Part shown: positions 18,308-26,754 of the stretch, piece by piece
How the letters are laid out: each line of letters opens with the position of its first letter
Numbering within the stretch: the stretch's first letter is position 1
Origin: Sphingobacteriia bacterium 28-36-52
GTDB taxonomy: Bacteria; Bacteroidota; Bacteroidia; Chitinophagales; Chitinophagaceae
NCBI GenBank assembly: GCA_002281575.1
Contig: NCGN01000001.1
Span: forward strand, 248,001-312,000
DNA length: 64,000 bases
Direction of reading: 5' to 3'
Made by a program: the position numbers and the translations under genes
The notes under the pieces: model-generated
Databases searched by the model: none
The model's input: only the letters and a program-made list of their open reading frames with translations
Told to the model about the DNA's origin: nothing

Positions 18308-20269
18308 TTAACGAGTTTGAGACTCATGTTCAAGTTTCGCAACAACATTTTCAATTAATCTCCGGATATCAAGTTTGATCTGGTAGAAATTATCCTGAAT
18401 ATCCTGTTGTGAAATACTATAAACAGGCGGGATTTCCTTAAAGTCTCTCATCTCCCTGTTGATTGCCTCGGTATCCTGTAGGATTTCTGCGTGAAACATT
18501 TTCAGCTTAATCTTATCATCAGGATTATCTGCTACCATTCCTACAAATTCACCGGAGGAGAGGGTGGCAATTTTGGAGGCGGGTATGGCATTATCCATTT
18601 GCCAGGATTTGCTAATGCTGGTATCATTACTATTGATACTCATACTTTGTCGCAACTGGACAATCTTACCAAACCGTTCTGATAATAATCGAGCGGTTTC
18701 TCCGGTTACCTGACCTGAAATTATATTCCCGCAAATATTGGTGATTACATCAGCCTGATCTTTACCATAATCCTTCTTTAGCTGAGAAAAATCCTGAGCG
18801 GCAAGTATGGTGGCTACTTTGTTACTCCTGGCAGTTGCGATATGCCCATCAATGTCATTGAAAAAGATGGTAGGGAATTCGTCAAAAACCAAGGCACTTT
18901 TGAGCTTATCCTTTCTGTTTACGATTTTAATGAGGCGGGAGGCGTAGAGGGAGAGGACGGCTCCATAAATGGAACGCTTGTCGGGGTTGTTGCCCACGCA
19001 GACGATTTTTGGTTGCCAGGGCGAATTGATATCGAGGGTGAAGTCATTACCAGAGAGCACCCAGTAAAGTTGGGGGGAGGCAAGTCTGGCCATTCCGATT
19101 TTGGCGGAAGCTACCTGACCTTCTAATTGTTCCATTGCATCGTTTTGGAATGCCGTGATAAAGGGATTGACAAATACTTCAATTTCCGGTTCAGCATTTA
19201 GAACAGGGAACAGTGTATCATATTCCACCTGCATTAGTTCAATCACATGGGGTAGGGTACAGTATACTCCATCTTCATACTTTCTTAAAAACCAGATAAT
19301 GGCTGTTACAAAGTTGATCGGAGATTCTACAAAGAAATCTCCCTGTTTTTTAATCCATTGGGTATTGAGGCCCAGTAAAATTGTTCTGGCTGATTCAGTG
19401 GCATCGGTGATATCAAACATGGAATCTGGATCCAAGGGGTTGCATCTGTGCGAGCAGGCGAGGTTATCAAAATTGATGGCGTAGAATGCAGGTGGCGTTT
19501 TATACGCTGAGGTGTTTTGTAACAACCAGTTATAAGCAGCTTTTGACAAGTCATCATATTTAAAGTCGTAAATGAACATGGTGTACCCCTTCGAGATCAA
19601 CTGGCGAATCATGGGAAGGATCACAAACCATGATTTACCTGCACCCGGACTGCCTGTTACCAAAAGTCCACGGAAAGGATTGGGGAAGGATATTGTGGAT
19701 TTACGAACTTTATTTTTTAACCGGTATTGTGCAGTGAAGTTGATTGAATATTCATTGACATGCGGAACCTCTTCCTGCGGAAATGTTTCATTTTCTTCAT
19801 TAAAAATATCCTGCTTCAAATTGTCAAAGAGCAAGCGGCTCAACCGGGCACCTGTAAATACCAATAATCCAAATCCAGTGCTACAGGTAAGGATATAAGA
19901 TGCGGCAATAGTAACCATACTCAAATTTGATAAGAGAAGAAAGTTGCTGAGGTAGAACAACTGTAAGCCACAAATAATCCACCTGATAATTGCACTTAAT
20001 TTGTACTCCTGGTCTTTTTTACCTTTTGCTCCCAGAAAGGAAATGAGTAAGAGAACTAAGATAAGCGACTTGATTTTCAGGGTGCTTTCGAACACCCTTG
20101 TTTTTGCGATGGACTGTAACACATGGTCTGATAAATAGGAACGCACACCACAATTTGCAAAGGCAGCATAACAACTGTAATAAAAATGCATCAGCAGAAG
20201 GCCAACGGAAAGCCACCTGCTTAAGTCCACTATTTTTCGCAAACCCTGTTCATTCTCACCTGTTCCCAT
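18308..20269 (-). CDS. traG: Type IV coupling protein (VirD4/TraG family)
   Basis: The 653-residue protein has N-terminal membrane helices (about 17-38, 62-80, 91-112, 117-142). A cytosolic P-loop ATPase follows, with Walker A GSPGAGKS at 206-213 and a Walker B-like LVFDEFPTIFF later. These are hallmarks of the coupling ATPases that hand the relaxase-DNA complex to a type IV secretion channel. The gene follows the relaxase by 12 bases, so mobC, relaxase and traG form a mobilization operon. No other type IV secretion genes are visible, which suggests a mobilizable element that borrows a helper channel, or transfer genes outside the window. Confidence 0.9.
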   Translation of the reverse strand: MGTGENEQGLRKIVDLSRWLSVGLLLMHFYYSCYAAFANCGVRSYLSDHVLQSIAKTRVFESTLKIKSLILVLLLISFLGAKGKKDQEYKLSAIIRWIICGLQLFYLSNFLLLSNLSMVTIAASYILTCSTGFGLLVFTGARLSRLLFDNLKQDIFNEENETFPQEEVPHVNEYSINFTAQYRLKNKVRKSTISFPNPFRGLLVTGSPGAGKSWFVILPMIRQLISKGYTMFIYDFKYDDLSKAAYNWLLQNTSAYKTPPAFYAINFDNLACSHRCNPLDPDSMFDITDATESARTILLGLNTQWIKKQGDFFVESPINFVTAIIWFLRKYEDGVYCTLPHVIELMQVEYDTLFPVLNAEPEIEVFVNPFITAFQNDAMEQLEGQVASAKIGMARLASPQLYWVLSGNDFTLDINSPWQPKIVCVGNNPDKRSIYGAVLSLYASRLIKIVNRKDKLKSALVFDEFPTIFFNDIDGHIATARSNKVATILAAQDFSQLKKDYGKDQADVITNICGNIISGQVTGETARLLSERFGKIVQLRQSMSINSNDTSISKSWQMDNAIPASKIATLSSGEFVGMVADNPDDKIKLKMFHAEILQDTEAINREMRDFKEIPPVYSISQQDIQDNFYQIKLDIRRLIENVVAKLEHESQTR

Positions 20270-20281
20270 TGCTCAATAGAT

Positions 20282-21496
20282 TTACTTATATGCCTCTTTG
20301 TTTTTTCGTTTCTTTTTCTTTAGTTGGAAGGGGATATGCTGAGTTCCAGGTTCTGTCTGAAGTAGGTCATTGACCAGGCCTTCCATTTGTTGCGCACTTT
20401 TCTCTGCATTTTTTTGTTCTGTATGGATCAACTTTATGACTTTTTGTTTCTCTGTTTTCAGTTTTTTAGCCAAGCCTACTATACTATATTCTTTGCCTAA
20501 TTCTGAGCCATTGAAAACACTTCTGTTTTTATGGTCGACAAATGTGATACCGTAGATTCTTCCTTCTGCATTTTGTCGCAGAACCGTTTGGACGGATTGG
20601 CTGCTTAGAAATTGGATCATTTTGTCAAGGGATGTAGGTCTCTGCATCAGGCAATTGTCAAGGCTGTTTTTGAGCTGCAGTTTTAAAACATCCCGATTGG
20701 TTTCATTGAGGGTAAAACGATTCTCCAGATAGGCGAGGGTAGGTTTGCCCGCAATGGAGCTGGCTTTTATGGGTATTCCGATGGCTTGCCCGTCTTTATC
20801 GATCATCCGGTACAGAAGGCCATTTTTTCGGTGTGTAAAGCTCCCTTCCTTGCCCCGATCTGCTTTTACACCGAACTTGGACAATATCGCGTTGAACTGC
20901 GCCAGCGAAACATAATTATAAAGATTGATGGTCTGCTTCAGCACATTGGCTATACTTCGTTTGGTTTCTGATTTGCCATATTCCAACCTGTTTTGAATGG
21001 GAGCAGCCAAGGCCAGTTCATTTGACGTTGTCCCCGCCTTTATGAGCCCATGTTTTTCCTCTACCAGTTTGCGTGCCATTTCTGATTGATTACGTCCTAT
21101 GTTGTGGGTATTGATCCGAGTACCATCTCCCCGTATTGTTGTTGCGACAATATGGAGGTGAGGATGTCCTGCATCTTTATGCTGGTAAACGAGATAGGGT
21201 TGGTCGCCAAATCCGATTCGTTCCATGTAATCCTGTGCGATTGAATTTAACTTGTCGACTGGAAAATTTTCAGATGGCGAAAAATTCAGGGACACATGCA
21301 TTGTTTTTGTAGTGGCGCGTTCATTCAATTTATTCCTTTGATTGAACCAATCAAGTTTATGGTAAAAATTCATGGCTGTGATCGGTAATAAAAAATTGTT
21401 TTCTGCAACGCAGATGGCTACCCCTTTTTGAACTTTGTGTTCATTGTAGTTCAGTGTTTCACTAATTGAAGCCGGGAATGTTATCCTTGCAACCAT
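20282..21496 (-). CDS. Relaxase/mobilization nuclease (Bacteroidota MobA/B type)
   Basis: I start at ATG 21496 (MVARITFPAS), which matches the usual MVAKI-type start of this family; an ATG 12 bases upstream is also possible. The 404-residue protein has the relaxase fold with the three-His motif HPHLHIV (about residues 111-117), preceded by YQHKDAG. These residues bind the metal used to nick one strand at oriT. A Lys/Arg-rich helical C-terminus follows. It overlaps mobC by 16 bases and is 12 bases before traG, so the three are probably translated together. Confidence 0.92.
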   Translation of the reverse strand: MVARITFPASISETLNYNEHKVQKGVAICVAENNFLLPITAMNFYHKLDWFNQRNKLNERATTKTMHVSLNFSPSENFPVDKLNSIAQDYMERIGFGDQPYLVYQHKDAGHPHLHIVATTIRGDGTRINTHNIGRNQSEMARKLVEEKHGLIKAGTTSNELALAAPIQNRLEYGKSETKRSIANVLKQTINLYNYVSLAQFNAILSKFGVKADRGKEGSFTHRKNGLLYRMIDKDGQAIGIPIKASSIAGKPTLAYLENRFTLNETNRDVLKLQLKNSLDNCLMQRPTSLDKMIQFLSSQSVQTVLRQNAEGRIYGITFVDHKNRSVFNGSELGKEYSIVGLAKKLKTEKQKVIKLIHTEQKNAEKSAQQMEGLVNDLLQTEPGTQHIPFQLKKKKRKNKEAYK

Positions 21497-21879
21497 TGGT
21501 CTGACCATTTTTGAATTTCAGTACAAAGTTTTACTGTCACTGATAAAACATCCTGCCTTGTCTTTTCATAAACTGTAACCCAGACACGGAATTCAGGGAT
21601 TTTATCCAGCGTATGTAGCTTATGGACTGCCTGGTTCAAATTATGGCCGATGTGATTGATTTCTTTTCGCAGTATGATCAATTCTGCGGAAAGCTCATCC
21701 ATTGATGTGTTTCTGGTTTTGACGGTTACGGCTTTGTGAAGGGCAAGTTTGCGTAAGTAATTACTGTTTGTTTTCTCAGTGGTCTTTTGGCGGTTTTTGA
21801 CCAGGGTTGAAAACTCATCCTCATTCATGCGAAGTGTAATGATCTTGTTTCGAATCATTCGTTTTTCCTTGTCCATCAC
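21481..21879 (-). CDS. mobC: Mobilization accessory protein MobC (ribbon-helix-helix)
   Basis: The 132-residue protein has an N-terminal ribbon-helix-helix-like segment (RNKIITLRMNEDEF) and a MobC-type helix LIILRKEINHIGHNLNQAVH (about 68-87). The INHIGHNLNQ sequence is highly typical of MobC relaxosome proteins. It binds near oriT and helps the relaxase open the DNA. It is the first gene of the mobC-relaxase-traG operon. The probable oriT lies just upstream, between 21880 and 22139. Confidence 0.9.
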   Translation of the reverse strand: MMDKEKRMIRNKIITLRMNEDEFSTLVKNRQKTTEKTNSNYLRKLALHKAVTVKTRNTSMDELSAELIILRKEINHIGHNLNQAVHKLHTLDKIPEFRVWVTVYEKTRQDVLSVTVKLCTEIQKWSDQWLQG

Positions 21880-22139
21880 TTTTGTTTTCAGTCAATCACA
21901 ACACGAACGAGTTCCGAGTGAGTGTCAAATGATCCCAAACGTATTACGTTTGTACATCTTGCAGCCGGCGATAAGTCGGCTACCATGCGGAAACACCCGG
22001 CGACCTTTTTTCAGGTTCTATCGGAATTACAATGTAAATGTAGAAAGGGTAGAAATATCCTGCGCGGCTTGCCTTTATTTTAGGCAAGTGAGTGTAAATA
22101 AAGATCGGCGATTGTGAAGCTAAATACAACTTATAGAAT
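21880..22139. other. Probable oriT region with three inverted repeats
   Basis: The gene-free stretch before mobC contains CAAACGTA-T-TACGTTTG (21936-21952), AGCCG-9-CGGCT (21963-21981) and CTTGCCT-7-AGGCAAG (22068-22088). The word GTGAGTGT occurs near 21918 and again just after the last repeat. Clustered inverted repeats next to mobC and relaxase genes are what an oriT looks like; the nic site is not identified. Confidence 0.55.
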
Positions 22140-22337
22140 CTAAAAAGCAATCACATAGCCATTCTGGCAATCTCTTGCTTCTGCGAGTGCTTCAGGGTAA
22201 GTAACAAAGGACTTTATATTACCCTTTTCATCCACAACAAATTGCGGTTCGTGGAACCGTTCTATGACATAAAATGGTCCATCTTGTGGCGGGTCATTCG
22301 GATCGACTTCCATGGTCATGAATAATAGGTTTTGCAT
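22140..22337 (-). CDS. Small hypothetical protein at the end of the PRTRC array
   Basis: The 65-residue acidic protein has no motif I recognise. The visible pattern is a beta-rich YVIERFHEPQFVVDEKG segment followed by a helix with YPEALAEARDCQNGYVIAF. It begins 3 bases after the ThiF stop, so it is very likely translated with the PRTRC genes. The tight spacing supports a real gene. Its role is unknown. Confidence 0.6.
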   Translation of the reverse strand: MQNLLFMTMEVDPNDPPQDGPFYVIERFHEPQFVVDEKGNIKSFVTYPEALAEARDCQNGYVIAF

Positions 22338-22340
22338 GGC

Positions 22341-23150
22341 TTAGGTTTTGGAAGTAGTGATGGGAATTGGATTAGAAGAGAACTGTTTTAAATTCAAGAA
22401 AAAGCCACGGTAAAATGTCATTCCTTCCCTGAATAAATTCCACAGAAGAGATGAACCCAAAGCACTTATAGAGGTGTTGATAAACAGATCCTGTTTGGCA
22501 AGTGCTTCGCTCATCGAACAACTGGGCTGATCATCTTCTTGCACGTCGTTCAATTGTTTGCGGAAAAGTTTGGTTACAGTAGGCAAAGAGCTTACTGTTT
22601 CGTACATCTGTGAAGCGGGTTGCTTTACCGGATATACAGTAGAAAAAATAACCTGTCCTGTCTGTTGCGCATTGCCAAAATCCATCCAGTAAATGAGCTT
22701 ATATGGGCCGTTGTTCTGCCTTTCCAGTTTAGATAATACAGTAGCAATTGTAAACCTTGCCTTCACTGTATCGACACAGGAAATGGTGATGTTGGCAAAC
22801 AATTCCTCTTTCAGATTGGGTAGCCAATCATATTTGGAGGCTACACTTTTCCAGTTACTGCCAAAGAACCGGTTGACCCTCGCAATCAAAGCTGCGGACT
22901 TGTGCATCCCCAATTCAGCCTTAGAAAATAGCTGCCTACCGAGGTTGGCTTTTGTTATCACATCATCATCGAATAACCGCACGTATAAACCGGGGTGACC
23001 AAGTGCGATCAGTGAATGACTCATCCGCGCCAGTGCGGTCAATACCTGGCTTCCGGTTCCACCCGCGCCAATAAGATTTACCGTTACTGGATTAGTGGGG
23101 TTCAGCAGGTAGTTGTCCGTAAAATGCACGACAGTTTTTTGGGCAATCAT
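22341..23150 (-). CDS. PRTRC system ThiF-family protein (E1-like adenylating enzyme)
   Basis: The 269-residue protein has the E1/ThiF Rossmann fold: nucleotide motif GAGGTG at 28-33, DDDVITKANLGRQ at 61-73 matching the E1 pattern DxDxVxxxNLxRQ, Lys84 in GMHKSAA, and Asp127 in CVDTVKAR. Cys211 in DDQPSCSM is a candidate catalytic cysteine. E1-like proteins adenylate the C-terminal glycine of a ubiquitin-like partner. The partner here would be PRTRC protein C, whose C-terminus is a glycine. The start overlaps the stop of PRTRC B by 4 bases (ATGA), which indicates translational coupling. Confidence 0.92.
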   Translation of the reverse strand: MIAQKTVVHFTDNYLLNPTNPVTVNLIGAGGTGSQVLTALARMSHSLIALGHPGLYVRLFDDDVITKANLGRQLFSKAELGMHKSAALIARVNRFFGSNWKSVASKYDWLPNLKEELFANITISCVDTVKARFTIATVLSKLERQNNGPYKLIYWMDFGNAQQTGQVIFSTVYPVKQPASQMYETVSSLPTVTKLFRKQLNDVQEDDQPSCSMSEALAKQDLFINTSISALGSSLLWNLFREGMTFYRGFFLNLKQFSSNPIPITTSKT

Positions 23151-23863
23151 GCGATCAGTTTTTTAAGGGTGAGTGAATGTTTTAGAAGACAACTAACAGG
23201 AAATTTTCTGCGCGAATCTTTCAGGGATTGCCAGAGCTGAATGATGTTGCCTTTTACCGGGCTTTTACCACCCAGGACATGGGAGAACCTGGAATTGAAA
23301 AAATACTCTTCCCATTTGCTCATAAATGCTTCCAAGTGGGTATGTGGGTCAATATCGATATCCACCGTTCCCATACAGACATTACCATCGTCATGTACAT
23401 TGAAAAATGGAGCCTTAAAAAGCGTAGTTTTTAAGGTCGGCGTTTCATTTTTCGTAAGCGCAAACACAGTTACACCGGTGCGGGATGCTTTCCATAGCAT
23501 CGGTGGTACCGGGTATTCGCCATCCGGTATTTTTAAGTCCGGTGTAAATGCTAAAAAATGCGTTATGGCAGGCGTGTACCAGATTGCAAATCCGTTGGTA
23601 CCCTGACGCGTGTACAAGAGTTTAGCAGGCATTAACTCACGGCATTGCAGGTAACTATCCGATAATTCTGACGAAGTCTGTAAGGTGGCCGCCAGTTGCC
23701 GGCTTTCCTGCAAGGACAGTGGATGTGGGTTGACCATCTTTCCAGCATCGTTGAAGTCATAGGCTTCCACATAATAATCCGGTGCTTCTTCTACCGATCG
23801 GTAAACTACCAGTCCCTTGTAAGGATGGTGCATGTTTGTAAAATCAGTCGTGATGTTTTTCAT
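23147..23863 (-). CDS. PRTRC system protein B (E2-like)
   Basis: The 238-residue protein matches PRTRC protein B. Residues 151-168 (APFFNVHDDGNVCMGTVD) look like the active-site flap of a ubiquitin-conjugating E2, with Cys163 in the place of the catalytic cysteine and Asn155/His157 ahead of it. Pfam describes a prokaryotic E2 family that includes such proteins (recalled, not searched). It overlaps the upstream 368-residue gene by 20 bases and ThiF by 4, so it is part of one tightly packed unit. Its target, if any, is unknown. Confidence 0.85.
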   Translation of the reverse strand: MKNITTDFTNMHHPYKGLVVYRSVEEAPDYYVEAYDFNDAGKMVNPHPLSLQESRQLAATLQTSSELSDSYLQCRELMPAKLLYTRQGTNGFAIWYTPAITHFLAFTPDLKIPDGEYPVPPMLWKASRTGVTVFALTKNETPTLKTTLFKAPFFNVHDDGNVCMGTVDIDIDPHTHLEAFMSKWEEYFFNSRFSHVLGGKSPVKGNIIQLWQSLKDSRRKFPVSCLLKHSLTLKKLIA

Positions 23864-24950
23864 AATTAAAACGATATAAGACGGCGCAGAGTTCGTCCAT
23901 CAGGGTGAGTAATTTGTTCTCAAATGGAAATGCGTGCGTAACCGAAGTTTGCTTCCTGTCAAAATATTGAACTGATACCGGTACTTCAAATTCTAAGCGT
24001 TCCTGCAAGTCGCAATTCACGTATTCCACCAGGTGGTCGTGGATCCAGCAATGGTCGTCCCAGAAAAAGCTAAAATAATGATCAGGATATCCTCGTTCAC
24101 CTTCCTCTTCTTCCAGGTGTTCACAATGAATATTTTTGTGAAAACTTCTGTTTGGGAACTCTTGGTAAAGCGAATAAAATTTCCGAGCAACCACCTTTAA
24201 TCTTCTTTCAGTATTGCCAAAGGGTTTAAATGCATTCAGCCTTTTTTTAAATGCAGCCAAATGGGAAGAATTAAGCACCGCTTTTTCAAGAATGCTGATC
24301 TTTTTATGCATAGCTTTTAAATCGGTACGATAGCGGTTGTACTCTGCTTCTTCCAGTTCATTGTCTGCATTGGTTGCCCACTCCGTTATTGCCTCATAGC
24401 ATCCACTCAGGTAATCGTTTTCACATAGCAAAGGCAACCGGACATGTTGGTTGAGATAACCAAATACTGAAAGCACAAGATCAAAGCAGCCTTTGTTCTT
24501 ATCACGGTGCAATTCATCCAGTGCGTTTAACGGCACATAAAACAGGTCGTAATCTTTGTGCAGTGACTTAATGGTGGCAAGTGTAGTCTTATTCCTGTTC
24601 TCCGTGATCAACAGGTATAGCGAAGAATCAATGGTTCCCAGTTCTTTTTTTAAGAAGCGGTAAGCAACCGCAATGTTCATTGGGAAAGAAAGATCAGGGT
24701 CGTTTATAAAATTAATTTTATGCAAGGTGCATAAATGTTTTACGGAAGCAAAAAACATCTTTTCAATCTTTTCCCAATTCTGAGCGTTGGAGGTCTTATT
24801 GAATGTTATCGGTAAGAACTGCTGCCTTAAAAAATCAGGGGCAACTGGTCCACAGGTACCGCACGCAATTTTGCTTTTTTTACTGCGTCTGAGTCCGGCA
24901 ATTTGTTTAACCTTTCTGCGAACTGCCCGATCTGTGCTAACTGCTGGCAT
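23844..24950 (-). CDS. Uncharacterised PRTRC-array protein, possible PRTRC protein F
   Basis: The 368-residue protein has no motif that I can name with certainty. A CGTCG pair lies at about residues 31-35, there is a helical middle, and the C-terminal third is rich in His and acidic residues (HCEHLEEEEGE and WDDHCWIHDHLVEYV). Its place between proteins C and B matches that of PRTRC protein F in other cassettes, and the length is close. The assignment is by position only. It overlaps the PRTRC B start by 20 bases. Confidence 0.6.
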   Translation of the reverse strand: MPAVSTDRAVRRKVKQIAGLRRSKKSKIACGTCGPVAPDFLRQQFLPITFNKTSNAQNWEKIEKMFFASVKHLCTLHKINFINDPDLSFPMNIAVAYRFLKKELGTIDSSLYLLITENRNKTTLATIKSLHKDYDLFYVPLNALDELHRDKNKGCFDLVLSVFGYLNQHVRLPLLCENDYLSGCYEAITEWATNADNELEEAEYNRYRTDLKAMHKKISILEKAVLNSSHLAAFKKRLNAFKPFGNTERRLKVVARKFYSLYQEFPNRSFHKNIHCEHLEEEEGERGYPDHYFSFFWDDHCWIHDHLVEYVNCDLQERLEFEVPVSVQYFDRKQTSVTHAFPFENKLLTLMDELCAVLYRFNYEKHHD

Positions 24951-25005
24951 AACGAATGATTTTTAACGGGTTTTACAAATCTTATTTTACATCTTTTATT
25001 CATGG

Positions 25006-25224
25006 TTATCCTTTTGTGCCAAGCATTGCCTGGAAGATGTATTCCACCCTGTCATTTTTGATTTCCGGTCCTTCGATCTTGGCGGTGGTTAATTCAGGGT
25101 AAGTCTGTGCGTACATATTCAGCACCGCTTCTGGTTGCATGGTTATCGAAGGATCTGAAAGAACCAGTTTAGAACCCTGCTGGTCGTAAAGAAAAACACG
25201 AGGTAAAGTATTACTGATTAACAT
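25006..25224 (-). CDS. PRTRC system protein C (prokaryotic ubiquitin-like)
   Basis: The 72-residue protein matches PRTRC protein C. It starts with a beta hairpin (RVFLYDQQGSKLVL), then has a helix with MQPEAVLNMYAQTYPEL, and ends in AMLGTKG with glycine as the last residue. Pfam places this family among prokaryotic ubiquitin-like proteins (recalled). A bare C-terminal glycine is what an E1-like enzyme would adenylate, and ThiF is encoded three genes downstream. It lies 26 bases after PRTRC E. Confidence 0.88.
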   Translation of the reverse strand: MLISNTLPRVFLYDQQGSKLVLSDPSITMQPEAVLNMYAQTYPELTTAKIEGPEIKNDRVEYIFQAMLGTKG

Positions 25225-25250
25225 GGATAATAGTTTTAGCGGTATATAAA

Positions 25251-25913
25251 TTATGCGTTGTATTCATCCTCATAATTGTCATCGTTCTCTTCGAGGATCT
25301 CCTCATCGTTGTCTTCGTTGTTATCATCATCTACATCAGTATTGCCTTCGTTTTCCTCGGTTGTATCTTCTTCGCTGCCTTTGATTACAGTTTCATCAGC
25401 AAACAAGGAAAGTGATGAATGCTGTCCCCGCAGTTCCTGGCTTTTCTTCTTGATCTCCGTTTCAAATTCAGGGAATTGCTTCAGGTCTGGTAACTGCCCG
25501 ATGGCCTCACCGATCTTTTTCAACTTCACTAAGTCATCCACTTTTTTCATCTGTTCGTCAAACTTTTTCCGTTTCCCATCCTTGTCTTTTTTCTGCGTAT
25601 CCTGTTTGTCTTTTTCGATACGTGATTCTTTATTGGCTTTATCCAGTGCTTCGACATGCTGCTGCATGTTTACCAGGAGTGATTGGGTAGTCTGAACCGG
25701 TTGGCTAATTGCTTGGAAAAATCCGTTGTCAAGGTCACTATCACTACCCTTTAATACAAGTGGCGGAATCAGTTTCGCTGATTTATCCTTGATATGTGAC
25801 GTGTCCAATAAGAGCGATACAATCAGTTCACCATTTTCCTGTGGCTGGATATTCATTCGTAGGTTGCCGGTTACATTTAGTAGCTTGATCCGGGAAAAGA
25901 AATTCGTTTGCAT
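25251..25913 (-). CDS. PRTRC system protein E
   Basis: The 220-residue protein has an N-terminal conserved part (MQTNFFSRIKLLNVTGNL; SDLDNGFF) that is typical of PRTRC protein E. A Lys/Asp-rich coiled-coil segment follows (about 90-135), and the last 40 residues are very acidic (Asp/Glu/Asn runs). The function is unknown; the acidic tail may bind a DNA-binding or basic partner. It is 9 bases after the DUF3560 gene and is the first PRTRC gene of the array. Confidence 0.85.
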   Translation of the reverse strand: MQTNFFSRIKLLNVTGNLRMNIQPQENGELIVSLLLDTSHIKDKSAKLIPPLVLKGSDSDLDNGFFQAISQPVQTTQSLLVNMQQHVEALDKANKESRIEKDKQDTQKKDKDGKRKKFDEQMKKVDDLVKLKKIGEAIGQLPDLKQFPEFETEIKKKSQELRGQHSSLSLFADETVIKGSEEDTTEENEGNTDVDDDNNEDNDEEILEENDDNYEDEYNA

Positions 25914-25922
25914 ATTAATGGA

Positions 25923-26684
25923 TTAAACGGTGAGTAATTGTTTTGCGATATAGATGGCATAATTGGTAATATGCCGCTGCCATACACCCTGGGTTGGAGA
26001 CCATCTGAACCCATTTAATTTCAGTTTTTTTCGCATTTCCTCCGGTGGAATAGAATTGAATAAAATCTGCACACGGTTGGCTTCAACATTAATGACGATT
26101 GTAGAGTCGCCAATGCGTATTTCTTTTGTTTCAAGCGCCTGTATCTTTTGAAGTTGTACTATGCGATCTTTAATCCTCCTGATCTCCGCAGAATTGTTGG
26201 AAAACTTGTAATGTGGAAATCCGAAGTTGTTGGGGCAGTTTAATTCTCCCCACATTCCTTCTGTGGCCATTTCGAGTTTGAGAAACCCTTCTTTATCTTT
26301 TTTTCGCAGGCACTGATTGGCTGCTTTCATAAAGTCCTGGCTCTTTTGAAGTGAAGCGAGCTTATCCTTCAACTTGGCCAGTGCTTCAGGATCATCAGAT
26401 GAAATTGCATCATTCGACTCTATGGTTTCTGCTTTATCGTGGTAATATTTTGCCTTGTCCTCTGCTTCAAATGCTTTGCCAAATGTGTTGTGGATCTTGT
26501 TTCGGTAATTCCGGTCTGATTTTTCGCTGTGGTGTCCGACAAGTATCGGCTGACCCATGGGGACTATAGAAGCCATCTTACTGGCCTTTTCAAATAAAGA
26601 ATCAGAAAGCTCTTCATTTTTCTTCGCCTGCTTCTTTGCATGGTCAATCCTGTTTGCCTTTCTTTCGTGGAAATTATGTTTCAT
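25923..26684 (-). CDS. DUF3560-domain protein
   Basis: The 253-residue protein has a highly charged helical N-terminal domain (ERKANRIDHAKKQAKKNEE, then VPMGQPILVGHHSEKSDRNY), which is typical of DUF3560. Its C-terminal part, with KLKLNGFRWSP and WQRHITNYAI, resembles a small domain found in plasmid and phage polyvalent proteins. DUF3560 genes are common in conjugative elements, with no defined role. It lies 9 bases before PRTRC E and 70 after the DUF932 gene. Confidence 0.85.
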   Translation of the reverse strand: MKHNFHERKANRIDHAKKQAKKNEELSDSLFEKASKMASIVPMGQPILVGHHSEKSDRNYRNKIHNTFGKAFEAEDKAKYYHDKAETIESNDAISSDDPEALAKLKDKLASLQKSQDFMKAANQCLRKKDKEGFLKLEMATEGMWGELNCPNNFGFPHYKFSNNSAEIRRIKDRIVQLQKIQALETKEIRIGDSTIVINVEANRVQILFNSIPPEEMRKKLKLNGFRWSPTQGVWQRHITNYAIYIAKQLLTV

Positions 26685-26754
26685 ATTAAATGACTTTATT
26701 TTTTAGATAATTTTAGTGAAAAGGGTAGCCTTCTTAAAAGCAGCCCTTTGTTTC

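Noticed and set aside
25276..25695. Ser-rich frame on the plus strand
   Set aside because: It is the reverse reading of the acidic and Lys-rich part of PRTRC protein E.
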